DNA of 64,000 nt from Actinacidiphila oryziradicis (lineage in GTDB: Bacteria > Actinomycetota > Actinomycetes > Streptomycetales > Streptomycetaceae), in assembly GCF_005047355.1 (NCBI RefSeq), contig NZ_SUMC01000028.1, positions 62,001 to 126,000 of the forward strand, given 5' to 3'. Both the position numbers and the translations under genes were made by a program. The notes under the pieces were generated by a model that was not told the DNA's origin, searched no databases, and saw nothing but the letters and a program-made list of their open reading frames with translations. Positions 26,536 to 34,947 of this stretch are shown in pieces; the stretch's first letter is position 1; every line of letters starts with the position of its first letter.

Positions 26536-26730
26536 TCAAGCATCGGCGATGTCTGCCTTCGCCGCGCTGAGCATGTTCCCGGGGATGACGACCAGCCGCT
26601 CGTCCGGGGCGAGAGCCACGCCCTCCGGCAGTTGAGGGCGGTAGGCGGCCGTGAGATCCCTGCCGATCACCGCGATGTCGCCGTTGTCGAGCTGCCAGAT
26701 GTCCGGGTCGGCCTCCCAGGCACGGGCCAT
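26536..26730 (-). CDS. conserved small protein, function unknown (64 aa)
   Basis: The protein reads MARAWEADPDIWQLDNG, then DIAVIGRDLT and ERLVVIPGNMLSAAKADI. This acidic, compact sequence type recurs in actinomycetes as a short hypothetical protein, often near XRE regulators. GGAGG lies 6 nt before the ATG, so it is a genuine gene although short. The frame remains open upstream, but that extension is Arg/Pro-rich and not protein-like. No function can be assigned. Confidence 0.75.
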   Translation of the reverse strand: MARAWEADPDIWQLDNGDIAVIGRDLTAAYRPQLPEGVALAPDERLVVIPGNMLSAAKADIADA

Positions 26731-27089
26731 GTTCTGCCTCCACTCGACTTGATCGCACGCACGTGCGGCGGCTACACAGTGTACGCGCGGCGGCACCTGG
26801 AGCAATGGGACGGACGGGTCCGTCGCGATCGACGCCGGGAGGACCGGGCGGCTGCGGGGCGGCGCCGGCGAACTCACTACCGGTAGGCGGCGGGCAGACG
26901 CTGTTGCAACGGGCGCCGAGCGCCTCGGCGTAGCCGGCCGCCCGAGTCCGCCGGCCCGCGCCGGTGCGCTCACGGTGGTACGGGGCGAAAGTGGCGCACA
27001 GTGCGAGCAGCCCGGCGATGCTGTCGGCCAGTGCCGGCACCGCGTCGGGCGTAGCCTCGGCGCCCTCGGCCGTCTGCGCTCGGGACGGC
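26731..27089. other. gap with possible gene remnant
   Basis: No intact gene is seen. On the minus strand around 26950-27060 one frame reads VPALADSIAGLLALCATFAP, then YHRERTGAG, which is more protein-like than its surroundings. It has no start or ribosome site and may be a decayed gene. I do not recognise it. Confidence 0.4.
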
Positions 27090-27476
27090 TCATGCGGTCC
27101 GTGCCCCCGCCATTTGACGCGCACGCGCCAGGGCTTCGGCGGGGGTGTGGGCGAGGCGGGCGGTGGGCCAGTGCGCGATCCAGGTGTCGCGGAGGTCGGT
27201 GAGCTTGCCGTGCCAGTCGGGTAGGGCGACGTGCGGGAGTCCGAGCAGGAGGCTGAGCAGGTGGCCGTGGAGTCGGTCGGTGACGACCGCGCGGCCGGCG
27301 GCGAGCAGGCGGCAGCCACGGGCCAGTTGGAGCCCGGCCAGCCGGTCATAGGTGGCGGTGCGGGCGCGGGGATCATGGACGGACAGTTTGTACGACCGCT
27401 CGGCGGCGGCCCGGTCGGCGTGCCAACGGGGGTCGGCGCCCTCCTCGGCCGTCCAGTCGGTGACCAGTACGCCGGG
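27090..27476 (-). pseudogene. polysaccharide pyruvyl transferase, C-terminal fragment
   Basis: The frame encodes VLVTDWTAEEGADPRWH, then SYKLSVHDPRARTATYDRL and AVVTDRLHGHLLSLLLGLPHVALPD, which matches the C-terminal half of pyruvyl-transferase-family proteins (VTDRLHGH motif). Nothing recognisable from this family lies upstream of about 27476, where the sequence switches to an amidinotransferase N-terminus in another frame. It is a truncated remnant. Confidence 0.8.
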
Positions 27477-27618
27477 GCCCGTAACTGCCCAGCGGGAAAC
27501 CGTCCTCGGGGAAGTCGCGCCGCACGGCCGGCTCGGGCGCCTGCACCATCGTCCCGTCGGCCCGGCCGACGATGGTGTGCCGAAGGGGGTCCCAGCCATT
27601 CCATGAATTGACCCGCAC
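27475..27618 (-). pseudogene. amidinotransferase, N-terminal fragment
   Basis: GTG at 27618 opens RVNSWNGWDPLRHTIVGRAD, then APEPAVRRDFPEDGFPLGSYGP, the typical first about 48 residues of glycine/inosamine-type amidinotransferases. Similarity stops abruptly near 27475, where the pyruvyl-transferase remnant begins. The two fragments were joined by a deletion. An AAAGG ribosome-site-like run lies upstream. Confidence 0.8.
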
Positions 27619-27879
27619 CGTCAAGGTTCACGCCTTTCATCCGGTCCCAGGGCGATCATCGTCGGTCGCCGCCCTTCGGGGGAAGCACCCGCGAGGGGCG
27701 CGGCGACGCACTGCGGGCGCACGTCAGGGCACCTGGAAGCGGATGACGGAGGAGGCAGGCGGCCCCGGTCGGCCCCGGGACCGCGCGGGCGCCACCGCGC
27801 TCCCGGCCGGATGGAGTGCGCGGTGAGCCGTTCGCTCGATCACCTCGATGGCGCCGACCCGGTCATGTGCGTCTCAAAC

Positions 27880-28530
27880 TCATTCGCCCGCGTCGTCCAA
27901 GTGCGGCAGGTGGTGGCCCAGTCGCTCCCGCTTGGTCCGCAGGTAGCGAATGTTCTCCTCGTGTGGCGGTATCAGCAGCGGAACCTGTTCCGTGATTTTG
28001 ATGCCGTGCCGCAGCAGCGCCTCACGCTTGCGCGGGTTGTTCGACAGCAGTCGCACTGATTGCACATCGAGGTCGTGGAGGATCTCCGCAGCCACCCCGT
28101 AGTCGCGGGCGTCCGCCGGGAGTCCGAGGGCGAGATTCGCCTCGACGGTATCCAGTCCCTCCGTCTGGAGCTTCATCGCCTGAAGCTTGGCCAGCAGACC
28201 GATCCCCCGCCCCTCGTGCCCCCGGAGGTAGACGAGAATGCCGCGCCCTTCCTCCGCGATGGCGCCCAGGGCCGCGGACAGTTGATCGCCGCACTCGCAA
28301 TGCATGGACCCGAAGGCATCTCCCGTCAGGCACTCCGAATGCACGCGGGCAAGCGCCCCTTCTCCTGTGATATCGCCGTATACCAGCGCTATTTGTTCAT
28401 GCCCGCTATTGAGATCCAAGTAGCCGACGGCGAGGAAAACGCCGTACACGGTGGGTAGCCGGACATTCACCACTCGCTCGACACCTGCCAGACGAGTATC
28501 ACCGTCGAACATGCCGTCACGTTCTTTCAT
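27880..28530 (-). CDS. ribA: GTP cyclohydrolase II, FAPy-forming variant likely
   Basis: This 216-residue protein has zinc ligands Cys67, Cys78 and Cys80 (HSECLTGDAFGSMHCECGD), the catalytic region YLRGHEGRGIGL and DTVEANLALGLPADARDY. At position 119 the usual Tyr (RAYALQ in E. coli) is Met (LQAMKLQ). In Streptomyces coelicolor, as I recall the work on SCO6655, the same Tyr-to-Met change stops the enzyme at the formylated intermediate FAPy nucleotide. It is divergent from a creatininase-family gene that could deformylate FAPy. It is probably not the housekeeping riboflavin enzyme, since no ribE/ribH lies nearby. The start is ATG 28530; ATG 28512 is an alternative. Confidence 0.93.
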   Translation of the reverse strand: MKERDGMFDGDTRLAGVERVVNVRLPTVYGVFLAVGYLDLNSGHEQIALVYGDITGEGALARVHSECLTGDAFGSMHCECGDQLSAALGAIAEEGRGILVYLRGHEGRGIGLLAKLQAMKLQTEGLDTVEANLALGLPADARDYGVAAEILHDLDVQSVRLLSNNPRKREALLRHGIKITEQVPLLIPPHEENIRYLRTKRERLGHHLPHLDDAGE

Positions 28531-28609
28531 GAGCCGACCCTATCCGCTCTACTCAGGCATGGTGCCCGGAATGACGAAGGAGCGTCAACTGGCGGACGGT
28601 TGATCAGGT

Positions 28610-28663
28610 TGGGTGGGTGCGCCCGCCGTTGCCGCGTACCCTGCTCCTATGCGCACCCACCCA
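28610..28663. promoter_or_regulatory. 13-bp inverted repeat flanking the divergent promoter
   Basis: TGGGTGGGTGCGC (28610-28622) and GCGCACCCACCCA (28651-28663) are perfect inverted arms around 28 nt that contain a -10-like TACCCT (28637-28642). The site lies between ribA-like and creatininase-like genes, and suggests an operator for co-control of both directions. Confidence 0.6.
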
Positions 28664-28737
28664 CGTAATGTCCGTCTGCGTGCTCCCGCATTCAGTCCGT
28701 GCCGCGGACTCATCCCGAAGAACGAAAGGCCGGAATC

Positions 28738-29481
28738 ATGAACGGTTCGGGAACGCGACAGACGGCCTCCGGCCTGCTGCCGCTGGACACCACCGAGGAT
28801 GTGAGGGCTGGTCGGGCCGGTGTCGCCGTGCTTCCCATCGGCAGCTTCGAGCAACACGGCGCGTTTCTTCCGCTGGTGACCGACACGGTCATCGCCTGCG
28901 CCATCGCCCGGGAGGTCGCCGCCGCGTATCCGGTCCACCACCTCCCTCCGATAACGATCTCTTGCTCGCACGAGCACGCGGCTTGGCCGGGAACCGTCAG
29001 CATTTCCGCCGCAACCCTCAATGCGGTCGTGCGGGACATCGCCGACTCGCTGCGCCGGTCCGGTATAGGTGCCCTGGTTCTGGTCAACGGGCACGGCGGC
29101 AATTACGTGCTGCGCAACGTGGTTCAGGAGTCCGCCGGCAGCGGTACCCGCATGGCACTATTCCCGGGCTCGGCGGACTGGGACGCGGCGCGGAACAGGG
29201 CCGGTGTGCAGACCCGGTCGCACAGCGACATGCACGCGGGAGAAGTGGAGACATCCATCCTGCTGCATGCGCATCCGGAACTGGTCCGCCCCGGTTATGA
29301 AACCTCCGATTGCACCGCCGACGACCGGAAGCATCTGCTCACCCTCGGTATGCATGCCTACACGGAGTCCGGCGTCATCGGCCGCCCGTCAATGGCATCC
29401 GCGGTAAAGGGAAAGGAACTGCTGGCCGGCCTGGTGGATTCCTTCGGTGAGTACCTCTCACTCCTCGCTCCGGAAACGTGA
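28738..29481 (+). CDS. creatininase-family amidohydrolase, putative FAPy deformylase
   Basis: This 247-residue protein has all creatininase-family metal motifs: PIGSFEQHGAFLPLVTD, HEHAAWPGTVS, NGHGGN and MHAGEVETS. The family includes creatininase, mycofactocin MftE and archaeal ArfB, which removes formate from the FAPy nucleotide. Being divergent from a FAPy-type GTP cyclohydrolase and upstream of a RibD-type reductase, ArfB-like deformylation is the best inference. ATG 28738 starts MNGSGTRQT; GAAAGGCCGG lies just upstream. Other amide substrates cannot be excluded. Confidence 0.88.
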   Translation: MNGSGTRQTASGLLPLDTTEDVRAGRAGVAVLPIGSFEQHGAFLPLVTDTVIACAIAREVAAAYPVHHLPPITISCSHEHAAWPGTVSISAATLNAVVRDIADSLRRSGIGALVLVNGHGGNYVLRNVVQESAGSGTRMALFPGSADWDAARNRAGVQTRSHSDMHAGEVETSILLHAHPELVRPGYETSDCTADDRKHLLTLGMHAYTESGVIGRPSMASAVKGKELLAGLVDSFGEYLSLLAPET

Positions 29482-29608
29482 ACTCTCCCTGCCTGTCAGT
29501 TTCGAGTGAGCCTTGTGCGGCCACCCGGTGACAGAATCCGTGCGGTAGACAGAGGCGAGTAATCCGACGGCTCCCGGCCGTCGGCAACGACCATGACGAA
29601 AGGTACCC

Positions 29609-30577
29609 ATGACCCAATGGACCGGCTCCGGCGTACTGGATGCGGCGGAGGCATGGGAGCGGCTGCGCGGCATCCGGTCCGCCACGGACGCGGAAGCCGC
29701 CGGGCTGGTCCGGGGCGCGGACGGCGGACGGCGATGGGGGCAGGACGCCTCGCCCGAGGCGGTGCTGCTCGCGGACCGCTATCTGCCGCTGTGCCTGGCC
29801 GGCCCGCGCCTGGCGTTCGCCCAGCTCGGGCAGAGCCTGGACGGTTTCATCGCGACCCGTACCGGCGACGCCGACTACGTCACCGGCGAGGAGGACCGCC
29901 GCCATCTGCATCGCCTGCGCGCGCTCGCCGACGCGGTGGTTGTCGGGGCCGGCACCGCCGTCGCGGACGACCCCCAGCTGACGGTGCGCGCCTGCGCGGG
30001 GACCAACCCGGTGCGCGTCGTCCTCGATCCGCGCGGCCGGGTACCGCTTCGGCACCGGGTGTTCACGGATGGGTCAGCACCCACTCTGTGGGTGGTGGGC
30101 GCTGCCGGTGAGCGTGGGCTGCCGGTCGTTCCCGACGGCCTCGGGCACGGCGTCGGCGGCAGCGGCGGCGTGGACGTACTGGTCCTGCCGGACGACGGGG
30201 CGTTCGCCCCCCGGCCGCTGCTGCGGGCGCTCGCGCGCCGTGGCCTGGGCCGGGTGCTGATCGAGGGCGGCGGCATAACCGTGTCGCGTTTTCTCCATGA
30301 GCGGGCGCTGCACCGGCTCTACGTCACCGTGGCACCGGTCCTGCTCGGCGACGGTGTCCCCGGGCTGCGCTTCACCGGTCCGCAGGTGATGCGGGACGCT
30401 CTGCGTCCGCCGATGCGACGCGCCGCCCTCGGAGAGGACACGCTCTTCGACATCGATCTGGGAACGCCGCAGCCCGGCGAACCACTGGCCGGCGAGCGGC
30501 CCGATACCGGGCAGGCCGGCGGCGAAGGCGAGCACCCCGTACACCACGGCGACGGTCAGTCCCTGGGCCGCCCCTAG
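29609..30577 (+). CDS. RibD C-terminal-type pyrimidine reductase (DHFR fold)
   Basis: This 322-residue protein has an about 65-residue N-terminal extension, then a RibD_C reductase domain: FAQLGQSLDGFIAT, DRRHLHRLRALADAVVVGAGT, NPVRVVLDPRGRVP, RVLIEGGG and TVAPVLLGDGVPG. The zinc deaminase domain of full RibD is absent. It should reduce a ribosylamino-pyrimidine with NADPH, as expected after GTP cyclohydrolase and deformylase steps. ATG 29609 follows GAAAGG. The last about 40 residues (PQPGEPLAGERPDTG...) are low-complexity and lie opposite a convergent gene, so the natural end may have been lost. Confidence 0.88.
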   Translation: MTQWTGSGVLDAAEAWERLRGIRSATDAEAAGLVRGADGGRRWGQDASPEAVLLADRYLPLCLAGPRLAFAQLGQSLDGFIATRTGDADYVTGEEDRRHLHRLRALADAVVVGAGTAVADDPQLTVRACAGTNPVRVVLDPRGRVPLRHRVFTDGSAPTLWVVGAAGERGLPVVPDGLGHGVGGSGGVDVLVLPDDGAFAPRPLLRALARRGLGRVLIEGGGITVSRFLHERALHRLYVTVAPVLLGDGVPGLRFTGPQVMRDALRPPMRRAALGEDTLFDIDLGTPQPGEPLAGERPDTGQAGGEGEHPVHHGDGQSLGRP

Positions 30578-31414
30578 CCCCGCCGCGCCGAAGGCCCACG
30601 CGGTGACGCCTTCCCTGGGCCCCCAGCCGCCGACGTTCAGCGGCAGCCCCATCGCGAGCAGCGCCAGCACCGCCAGGGGCATCAACTGGGCCATCGGTGC
30701 GGAGGATCCGGCCACCCGGGCGGCGAGCAGGAACGTGGCGAGATGCCCCGCCAGCACCGCTACGGACGAGATCAGCACCCCCGGCAGACTCCGGCGGGTG
30801 AGCAGCCCGGCCCGCGCCTCGGCCAGCGCGGCGCGGGCCGCTCGGCGCCACCGCGATGCGCCGGGCCGGCCGCGGAGCCGGACGGCGGCCGCGGCCACGA
30901 GAGCGCAGACCGCGGCGGAGGCCAGTGCGGCGCCTGGTGTCGCGGGGAGGCGATGGGCCAGGTGCCCGGCCTCCGCCAGGGCCGGGGACGGCTCGGCGAG
31001 CAGGACGACCGCGCCGACCGCGATGAGGACCACCTGACCCGCTGTCCGTTCCAGGAACACCGCGCGCACGCCCCGGCCGATGTCACCGGCGTGCTGCCCG
31101 TGCCGTACCGCGCGGTGCACGTCGCCGAGGACGCCGCCGGGCAGCACGGCGTTCAGGAACAGTGCGCGGTAGTAGTCGGCGACGGCCCGGCGCAGTGGCA
31201 GCCGGATGTTCAGGGCCCGGGCCACCAGGCACCAGCGCCAGGCGCTGAACACGGTCGTCAGCAGGCCGAGACCGACAGCGGCCAGGAGGGAGGTGCCGTC
31301 GATCCTGCGCAGCCCGTCCAGGAAGGCGCCGGAGCCCATCCGCCACAGCAGCAGCACGAGGATGCCCGCTCCGGCGAGCGTGCCGAGGCGGGACCGGATC
31401 GCCCGGCCGGTCAC
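30074..31414 (-). CDS. UPF0104/MprF-flippase-like membrane protein with antisense tail
   Basis: This polytopic protein of the lysylphosphatidylglycerol synthase TM family has FSAWRWCLVARAL, NAVLPGGVLGDVHRAVRHG, FLERTAGQVVLI and GGWGPREGVTAWAF. About 330 residues are normal. The frame then runs on without a stop for about 115 more residues, antisense to the convergent reductase gene, ending at 30074 (504-bp overlap). GTG 31414 overlaps the methyltransferase stop as GTGA. It presumably flips the lipid-linked product made by the neighbouring enzymes, which is inference. The tail is probably not part of a conserved domain. Confidence 0.82.
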   Translation of the reverse strand: MTGRAIRSRLGTLAGAGILVLLLWRMGSGAFLDGLRRIDGTSLLAAVGLGLLTTVFSAWRWCLVARALNIRLPLRRAVADYYRALFLNAVLPGGVLGDVHRAVRHGQHAGDIGRGVRAVFLERTAGQVVLIAVGAVVLLAEPSPALAEAGHLAHRLPATPGAALASAAVCALVAAAAVRLRGRPGASRWRRAARAALAEARAGLLTRRSLPGVLISSVAVLAGHLATFLLAARVAGSSAPMAQLMPLAVLALLAMGLPLNVGGWGPREGVTAWAFGAAGLGAAQGLTVAVVYGVLAFAAGLPGIGPLAGQWFAGLRRSQIDVEERVLSEGGASHRRTQSVPHHLRTGEAQPGDTVAEQDRCHGDVEPVQRPLMEKTRHGYAAALDQHPAQATARERPQQRPGGERPVVRQDQYVHAAAAADAVPEAVGNDRQPTLTGSAHHPQSGC

Positions 31415-32262
31415 GGGGTCCCGCCCGTCGGCAGCGGCAGCGCCAGCAGATCGCTGTGGTGCACCACCGCCCGCAACTCGTTCCCCGCGCAAGCCGCCAG
31501 GCGGCGCCGCAGATACGCCTCGGCGCGCGGTGCGAGGTCCGGCCGCTGCTCGCAGGCCGCGCCGACCCAGCCGCCTAGCCACTCCGCCGTCAACGCGGAC
31601 TCCGCGGCGCCGAGCCGCCACGGGCTGGCGTACGTCCGTACCGTCATGCCATGCCACCTGAAGGCTTCGGAGGCCATCCGCGCCGCGTCGGGGCCCAGCA
31701 GGCGACGGCCGTGATCGCTGCGGCCCTGGTGGGCGTTGAAGGCGTCGGCGATCTCGGTGTCCAGCGGGTCGGCCGGGGTCAGTTCGACCCGTCCCACCAC
31801 GGAGAGTGCCAGCAGCGCCGGGCATCCGGCTCCGGCGCAGGCCATGGCGAGCCGCTCCAGCTCGTCGCGGGTGAGCAGGTCCAGCAGGGCGGAGGCGGTC
31901 ACCAGAGAAGTGCCGGCAAGGCTGCCCTCGGTCAGCCGGGTGATGTCACCGTGTTCCGTCGCGACTGTGACGGGGCTGCCGTCGGCGGCCGACCTGGGCG
32001 CCCGCGCGGCGGCCAGGTCGAGCAGACCGGGATCGCGGTCGTGGAGGATCCAGCGCTGCGGGCCGTTCAGCCGGGGTGCGAGCCAGCGCGCCATGGAGCC
32101 GGTGCCGCAGCCGAGATCGCGGATCACCAGCGGGTTCGCGGTCAGGAAACCGCTGAGCGGCTCCAGGACCTCGGGCGCCCGGGCGGCGGCGTCGGCGCCC
32201 TCTCTCAGTTCCAGCCACTCCGGGGCGTACCGGGGCATTTCTGTCGCATCTGCGGTGCTCAC
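31411..32262 (-). CDS. class I SAM-dependent methyltransferase
   Basis: This 283-residue Rossmann methyltransferase has motif I as VIRDLGCGTGSMARWL, followed by WILHDRDPGLLDLA and TASALLDLLTRDEL. GTG 32262 overlaps the stop of the upstream glycosyltransferase as GTGA, and its own stop overlaps the flippase-like GTG, so four genes are tightly coupled. Its substrate is unknown, probably an intermediate of the pterin-like pathway or its glycoside. The longer frame upstream of 32262 is shadow coding. Confidence 0.86.
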   Translation of the reverse strand: MSTADATEMPRYAPEWLELREGADAAARAPEVLEPLSGFLTANPLVIRDLGCGTGSMARWLAPRLNGPQRWILHDRDPGLLDLAAARAPRSAADGSPVTVATEHGDITRLTEGSLAGTSLVTASALLDLLTRDELERLAMACAGAGCPALLALSVVGRVELTPADPLDTEIADAFNAHQGRSDHGRRLLGPDAARMASEAFRWHGMTVRTYASPWRLGAAESALTAEWLGGWVGAACEQRPDLAPRAEAYLRRRLAACAGNELRAVVHHSDLLALPLPTGGTP

Positions 32263-33362
32263 GCGGCCCTCCGGAGTTGTTCCCGCCGGAGTTGCTCCAG
32301 CGCGCCGGCCAGGTTCAGCGATGTCGTCTCCCAGCCGTCCAGCACGGCGCGTCGTCGGCTTGCGGCTGCCTTCAACCGACGGCGCAGGTCCGGCTCGTCG
32401 AGCCAGCGGCGGAGCGCCGCCGTGAGGGCCGCCGGGTCGTCCGGCGGTACGAGGAGGCCCGGCACGGTGCCGTCGGGCGCCCGCCCGGCCGCCTCCGGGA
32501 GTCCGCCCACCGCCGTCACCAGCACCGGTATGCCCCGCGCGAGCGCCTCGGTCACGGCCATGCCATATGTCTCGGCGTACGAAGGGAGCACCATGAGATC
32601 GGCGCCGGCATAGCTCGCGTCCAGCTCCGCACCGGCCTGCGGGCCGAGCAGGCGTACCCGGTCGCCGAGCCCGTACTCCTCGATCAGCTCCCGGACCCGG
32701 CCGACGTAGTCGGGGGCCTGGCGCAGCCCGCCGGCGAAAGTGCAGCTCCAATTCAGGTCGGTGACGGCTGCCAGCGCCTCCACCAGCCGGTGCTGGCCTT
32801 TGCGCGGGGTGACGGCGGCGACGCACAGCAGTCGTGAGGCGCCGTCGGTGCCGGGCGTCTCGGGCACGATGTCGGCGCCCGGGGCGGCGACGTGGATCCT
32901 GCCTGGAGCGAGCCCGTGGTGCGCCGCGAGCCTGAGGGCAGCCCAGCGGCTGGTCGCCACGACCGCCGGCACGGCGCGCAGGGTCTTGCGTTCCAGGACG
33001 TCCAGATCCGCCGCCCGGCCGGGGGCGAGCCCCATCTCCTCGCCCAGCGGCAGATGCACCAGCACCGCCAGGCGCAGCCGTTCGGCTTCGGGGACGACGA
33101 TGTAGGGGACGGCGCAGGCGACGAGTCCGTCGAGAAGGACGACGCTGCCGTCCGCCAAGCCGGCCAGTATCCGGCTCAGTTCAGCGCGAGCGGCGGCCCC
33201 GGGCTGCGGCCAGGTGCCCGCGACGGCGTGTTCGTGGACCTGCCAGCCGACGTCGGGCAGTTCGCGGCAGACCCGGCGGTCGTAGGTGTTGCCGCCGCTG
33301 GGGGCGGCGGGGTCATGGACGTCACCGGGCATGATGAAGTGCACCGGGTGCCCGGCCGTCAC
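32259..33362 (-). CDS. GT4-family glycosyltransferase
   Basis: This 367-residue GT-B enzyme has an N-terminal domain starting FIMPGDVHDPAAPSGGNTYD and a C-terminal nucleotide-sugar domain with VAAVTPRKGQHRLVEAL, VLPSYAETYGMAVTEALARGIPVL and GLLVPPDD. It retains the E-x7-E signature (ETYGMAVTE). It is GTG-initiated, overlapping the stop of the PTPS-like gene. It probably attaches a sugar to the product of this cluster or to a lipid acceptor; donor and acceptor cannot be read. Confidence 0.88.
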   Translation of the reverse strand: MTAGHPVHFIMPGDVHDPAAPSGGNTYDRRVCRELPDVGWQVHEHAVAGTWPQPGAAARAELSRILAGLADGSVVLLDGLVACAVPYIVVPEAERLRLAVLVHLPLGEEMGLAPGRAADLDVLERKTLRAVPAVVATSRWAALRLAAHHGLAPGRIHVAAPGADIVPETPGTDGASRLLCVAAVTPRKGQHRLVEALAAVTDLNWSCTFAGGLRQAPDYVGRVRELIEEYGLGDRVRLLGPQAGAELDASYAGADLMVLPSYAETYGMAVTEALARGIPVLVTAVGGLPEAAGRAPDGTVPGLLVPPDDPAALTAALRRWLDEPDLRRRLKAAASRRRAVLDGWETTSLNLAGALEQLRREQLRRAA

Positions 33363-33757
33363 AGGCTACGCTCGTAACTCGCCCAGGCGACGTGCGACTC
33401 GTGCAGGGTGACCGTGATGCCGGCCAGGCCGCGTGCGCCTTCGCCCAGTGTCCCGGCCCGGACCCGGTCGGCGAGCCGGTCCGCGATGACCTTGGCGAGG
33501 AACTCCGTCGAGGTGTTGATGCCGGCGAAGTCGGGTTCGTCGTCGAGATTACGGTAGTTGAGCTCGCTGACGAGAGCGCCGAGTTCCTGGGTGGCCAGTC
33601 CGATGTCGACAACGATGTTGTCAGCGTCCAGTTCGGCCCGGCGGAAGGTGGCGTCCACGATGAATGTCGCTCCATGCAACCGCTGCGCGGGGCCGAAGAC
33701 CTCGCCGCGGAAGCTGTGAGCGACCATCAGGTGATCGCGGACGGTGATGCTGAACAA
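33359..33757 (-). CDS. PTPS/QueD-fold protein lacking zinc and catalytic residues
   Basis: This 132-residue T-fold protein has VAHSFRGEVFGPAQRLHGATF aligned with the PTPS motif. His14 and His28 are kept, but the third zinc ligand of the HGH triplet is Ala30 and the usual catalytic Cys before it is absent. The C-terminal VTLHESHVAWASY keeps the pterin-anchoring Glu. As I recall, the crystal structure of SCO6650 from S. coelicolor shows the same loss, with no PTPS activity but a pterin-compatible pocket. The start is probably TTG 33757, with GGAGGG at 33765-33770 at ideal spacing; an ATG frame extension to 33805 lacks a ribosome site. Confidence 0.85.
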   Translation of the reverse strand: MFSITVRDHLMVAHSFRGEVFGPAQRLHGATFIVDATFRRAELDADNIVVDIGLATQELGALVSELNYRNLDDEPDFAGINTSTEFLAKVIADRLADRVRAGTLGEGARGLAGITVTLHESHVAWASYERSL

Positions 33758-33846
33758 CGGATGACCCTCCTGGCGTGGCACGTCTGTCCTGGGACGGAGC
33801 GACATCGGGTAGTACGGCCGGGCCGTCGCCCTTGTTCATTTTTTGT

Positions 33847-34824
33847 TCAAGCCCCGTACAGGACACGGTGGCACAGGCCCGGGAGGTCGCCGGCGGCGAT
33901 CCTGGGCAGCACCTCCGGCAGCTCCTCGAAGGCGCAGGTGCCGGTGACCAGCGCGTCGAAGGCGGGATCGGCGAGCAGACCGAGCGCCAGCGCGAGCCGG
34001 TCGGCGAAGGTCCGGCGGGAGCGCCGGGCCGGGGACACCGCCCCCACCTGGCTGCTGCGCAGGATCAGCCGGCGGGAGTGGAACGCCTCCCCCAGCGGCA
34101 GACTGATCCGCCGGTCGCCGTACCAGCTCATTTCCAGCACCGTCCCCTCCGGGGCGAGGAGTTCCAGTGAGCGCGCGAGTCCGTCCTCGGTGGCGCTGGC
34201 GTGGACGACAAGGTCGCAGTCGTCGGCCGCGTCCCCCGGGAGGGTGAAGTCGACGCCGAGCGCCCTGGCGATGCCGGCGCGCGCGGGATCCGCGTCGACC
34301 AGCTGGACCCGGACAGCGGGATACCGGGCCAGCAGGGCAGCGACGCAGGCGCCGACCATACCGCCGCCGACCACGGCGATCCGGTCGCCGATCATCGGTG
34401 CGGCGTCCCACAGGGCGTTCACCGCGGTCTCCACCGTCCCGGCGAGCACGGCCCGCTCGGCGGGGACGGTGTCCGGCACCGGTGTCACGGCGCTCGCCGG
34501 GACGATGTACCGGGTCTGGTGCGGGTAGAGGCAGAAGACCGTACGGCCGAGGAGGTGCGGTGGTCCTTCCTCGACGAGTCCGACGTTGAGATAGCCGTAC
34601 TTGACGGGCCCGGGGAAGTCGCCATCCTGGAACGGCGCCCGCATCGAGCTGTGCTGGCTCTCCGGTACGCCGCCACGGAAGACGAGGGTCTCCGTGCCAC
34701 GGCTCACCCCGGAGCAGAGTGTGCGCACCATGACCTCGCCGTCGGCGGGCTCCGGCAGGAGAAGGTCCCGTATCTCGCCGTGGCCGGGAGAGCGGAGCCA
34801 GAAGGCGCGGGCGGCGCGCTTCAT
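33847..34824 (-). CDS. MDR-family (zinc-alcohol-dehydrogenase-like) oxidoreductase
   Basis: This 325-residue protein has a GroES-like N-terminal domain (LCSGVSRGTETLVFRGG) and a Rossmann domain (IAVVGGGMVGACVAALLARYP). It lacks the GHE motif of classical zinc alcohol dehydrogenases, so metal use is uncertain. It lies directly upstream of the PTPS-like gene on the same strand and divergent from the CDP-alcohol phosphotransferase gene. It is a likely redox step in the same cluster. The start is ATG 34824. Confidence 0.87.
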   Translation of the reverse strand: MKRAARAFWLRSPGHGEIRDLLLPEPADGEVMVRTLCSGVSRGTETLVFRGGVPESQHSSMRAPFQDGDFPGPVKYGYLNVGLVEEGPPHLLGRTVFCLYPHQTRYIVPASAVTPVPDTVPAERAVLAGTVETAVNALWDAAPMIGDRIAVVGGGMVGACVAALLARYPAVRVQLVDADPARAGIARALGVDFTLPGDAADDCDLVVHASATEDGLARSLELLAPEGTVLEMSWYGDRRISLPLGEAFHSRRLILRSSQVGAVSPARRSRRTFADRLALALGLLADPAFDALVTGTCAFEELPEVLPRIAAGDLPGLCHRVLYGA

Positions 34825-34947
34825 CGGCGTCCTCCTGAAAAGTCGGGCTGAACGGTCGGGCGGCGCTTCACGTTCTCTTCATCACGAAGCCGTGCACACC
34901 GTACGCGGCTCAACATCGACTCTGCCACCCAGCCGAAAGGGTGCACT

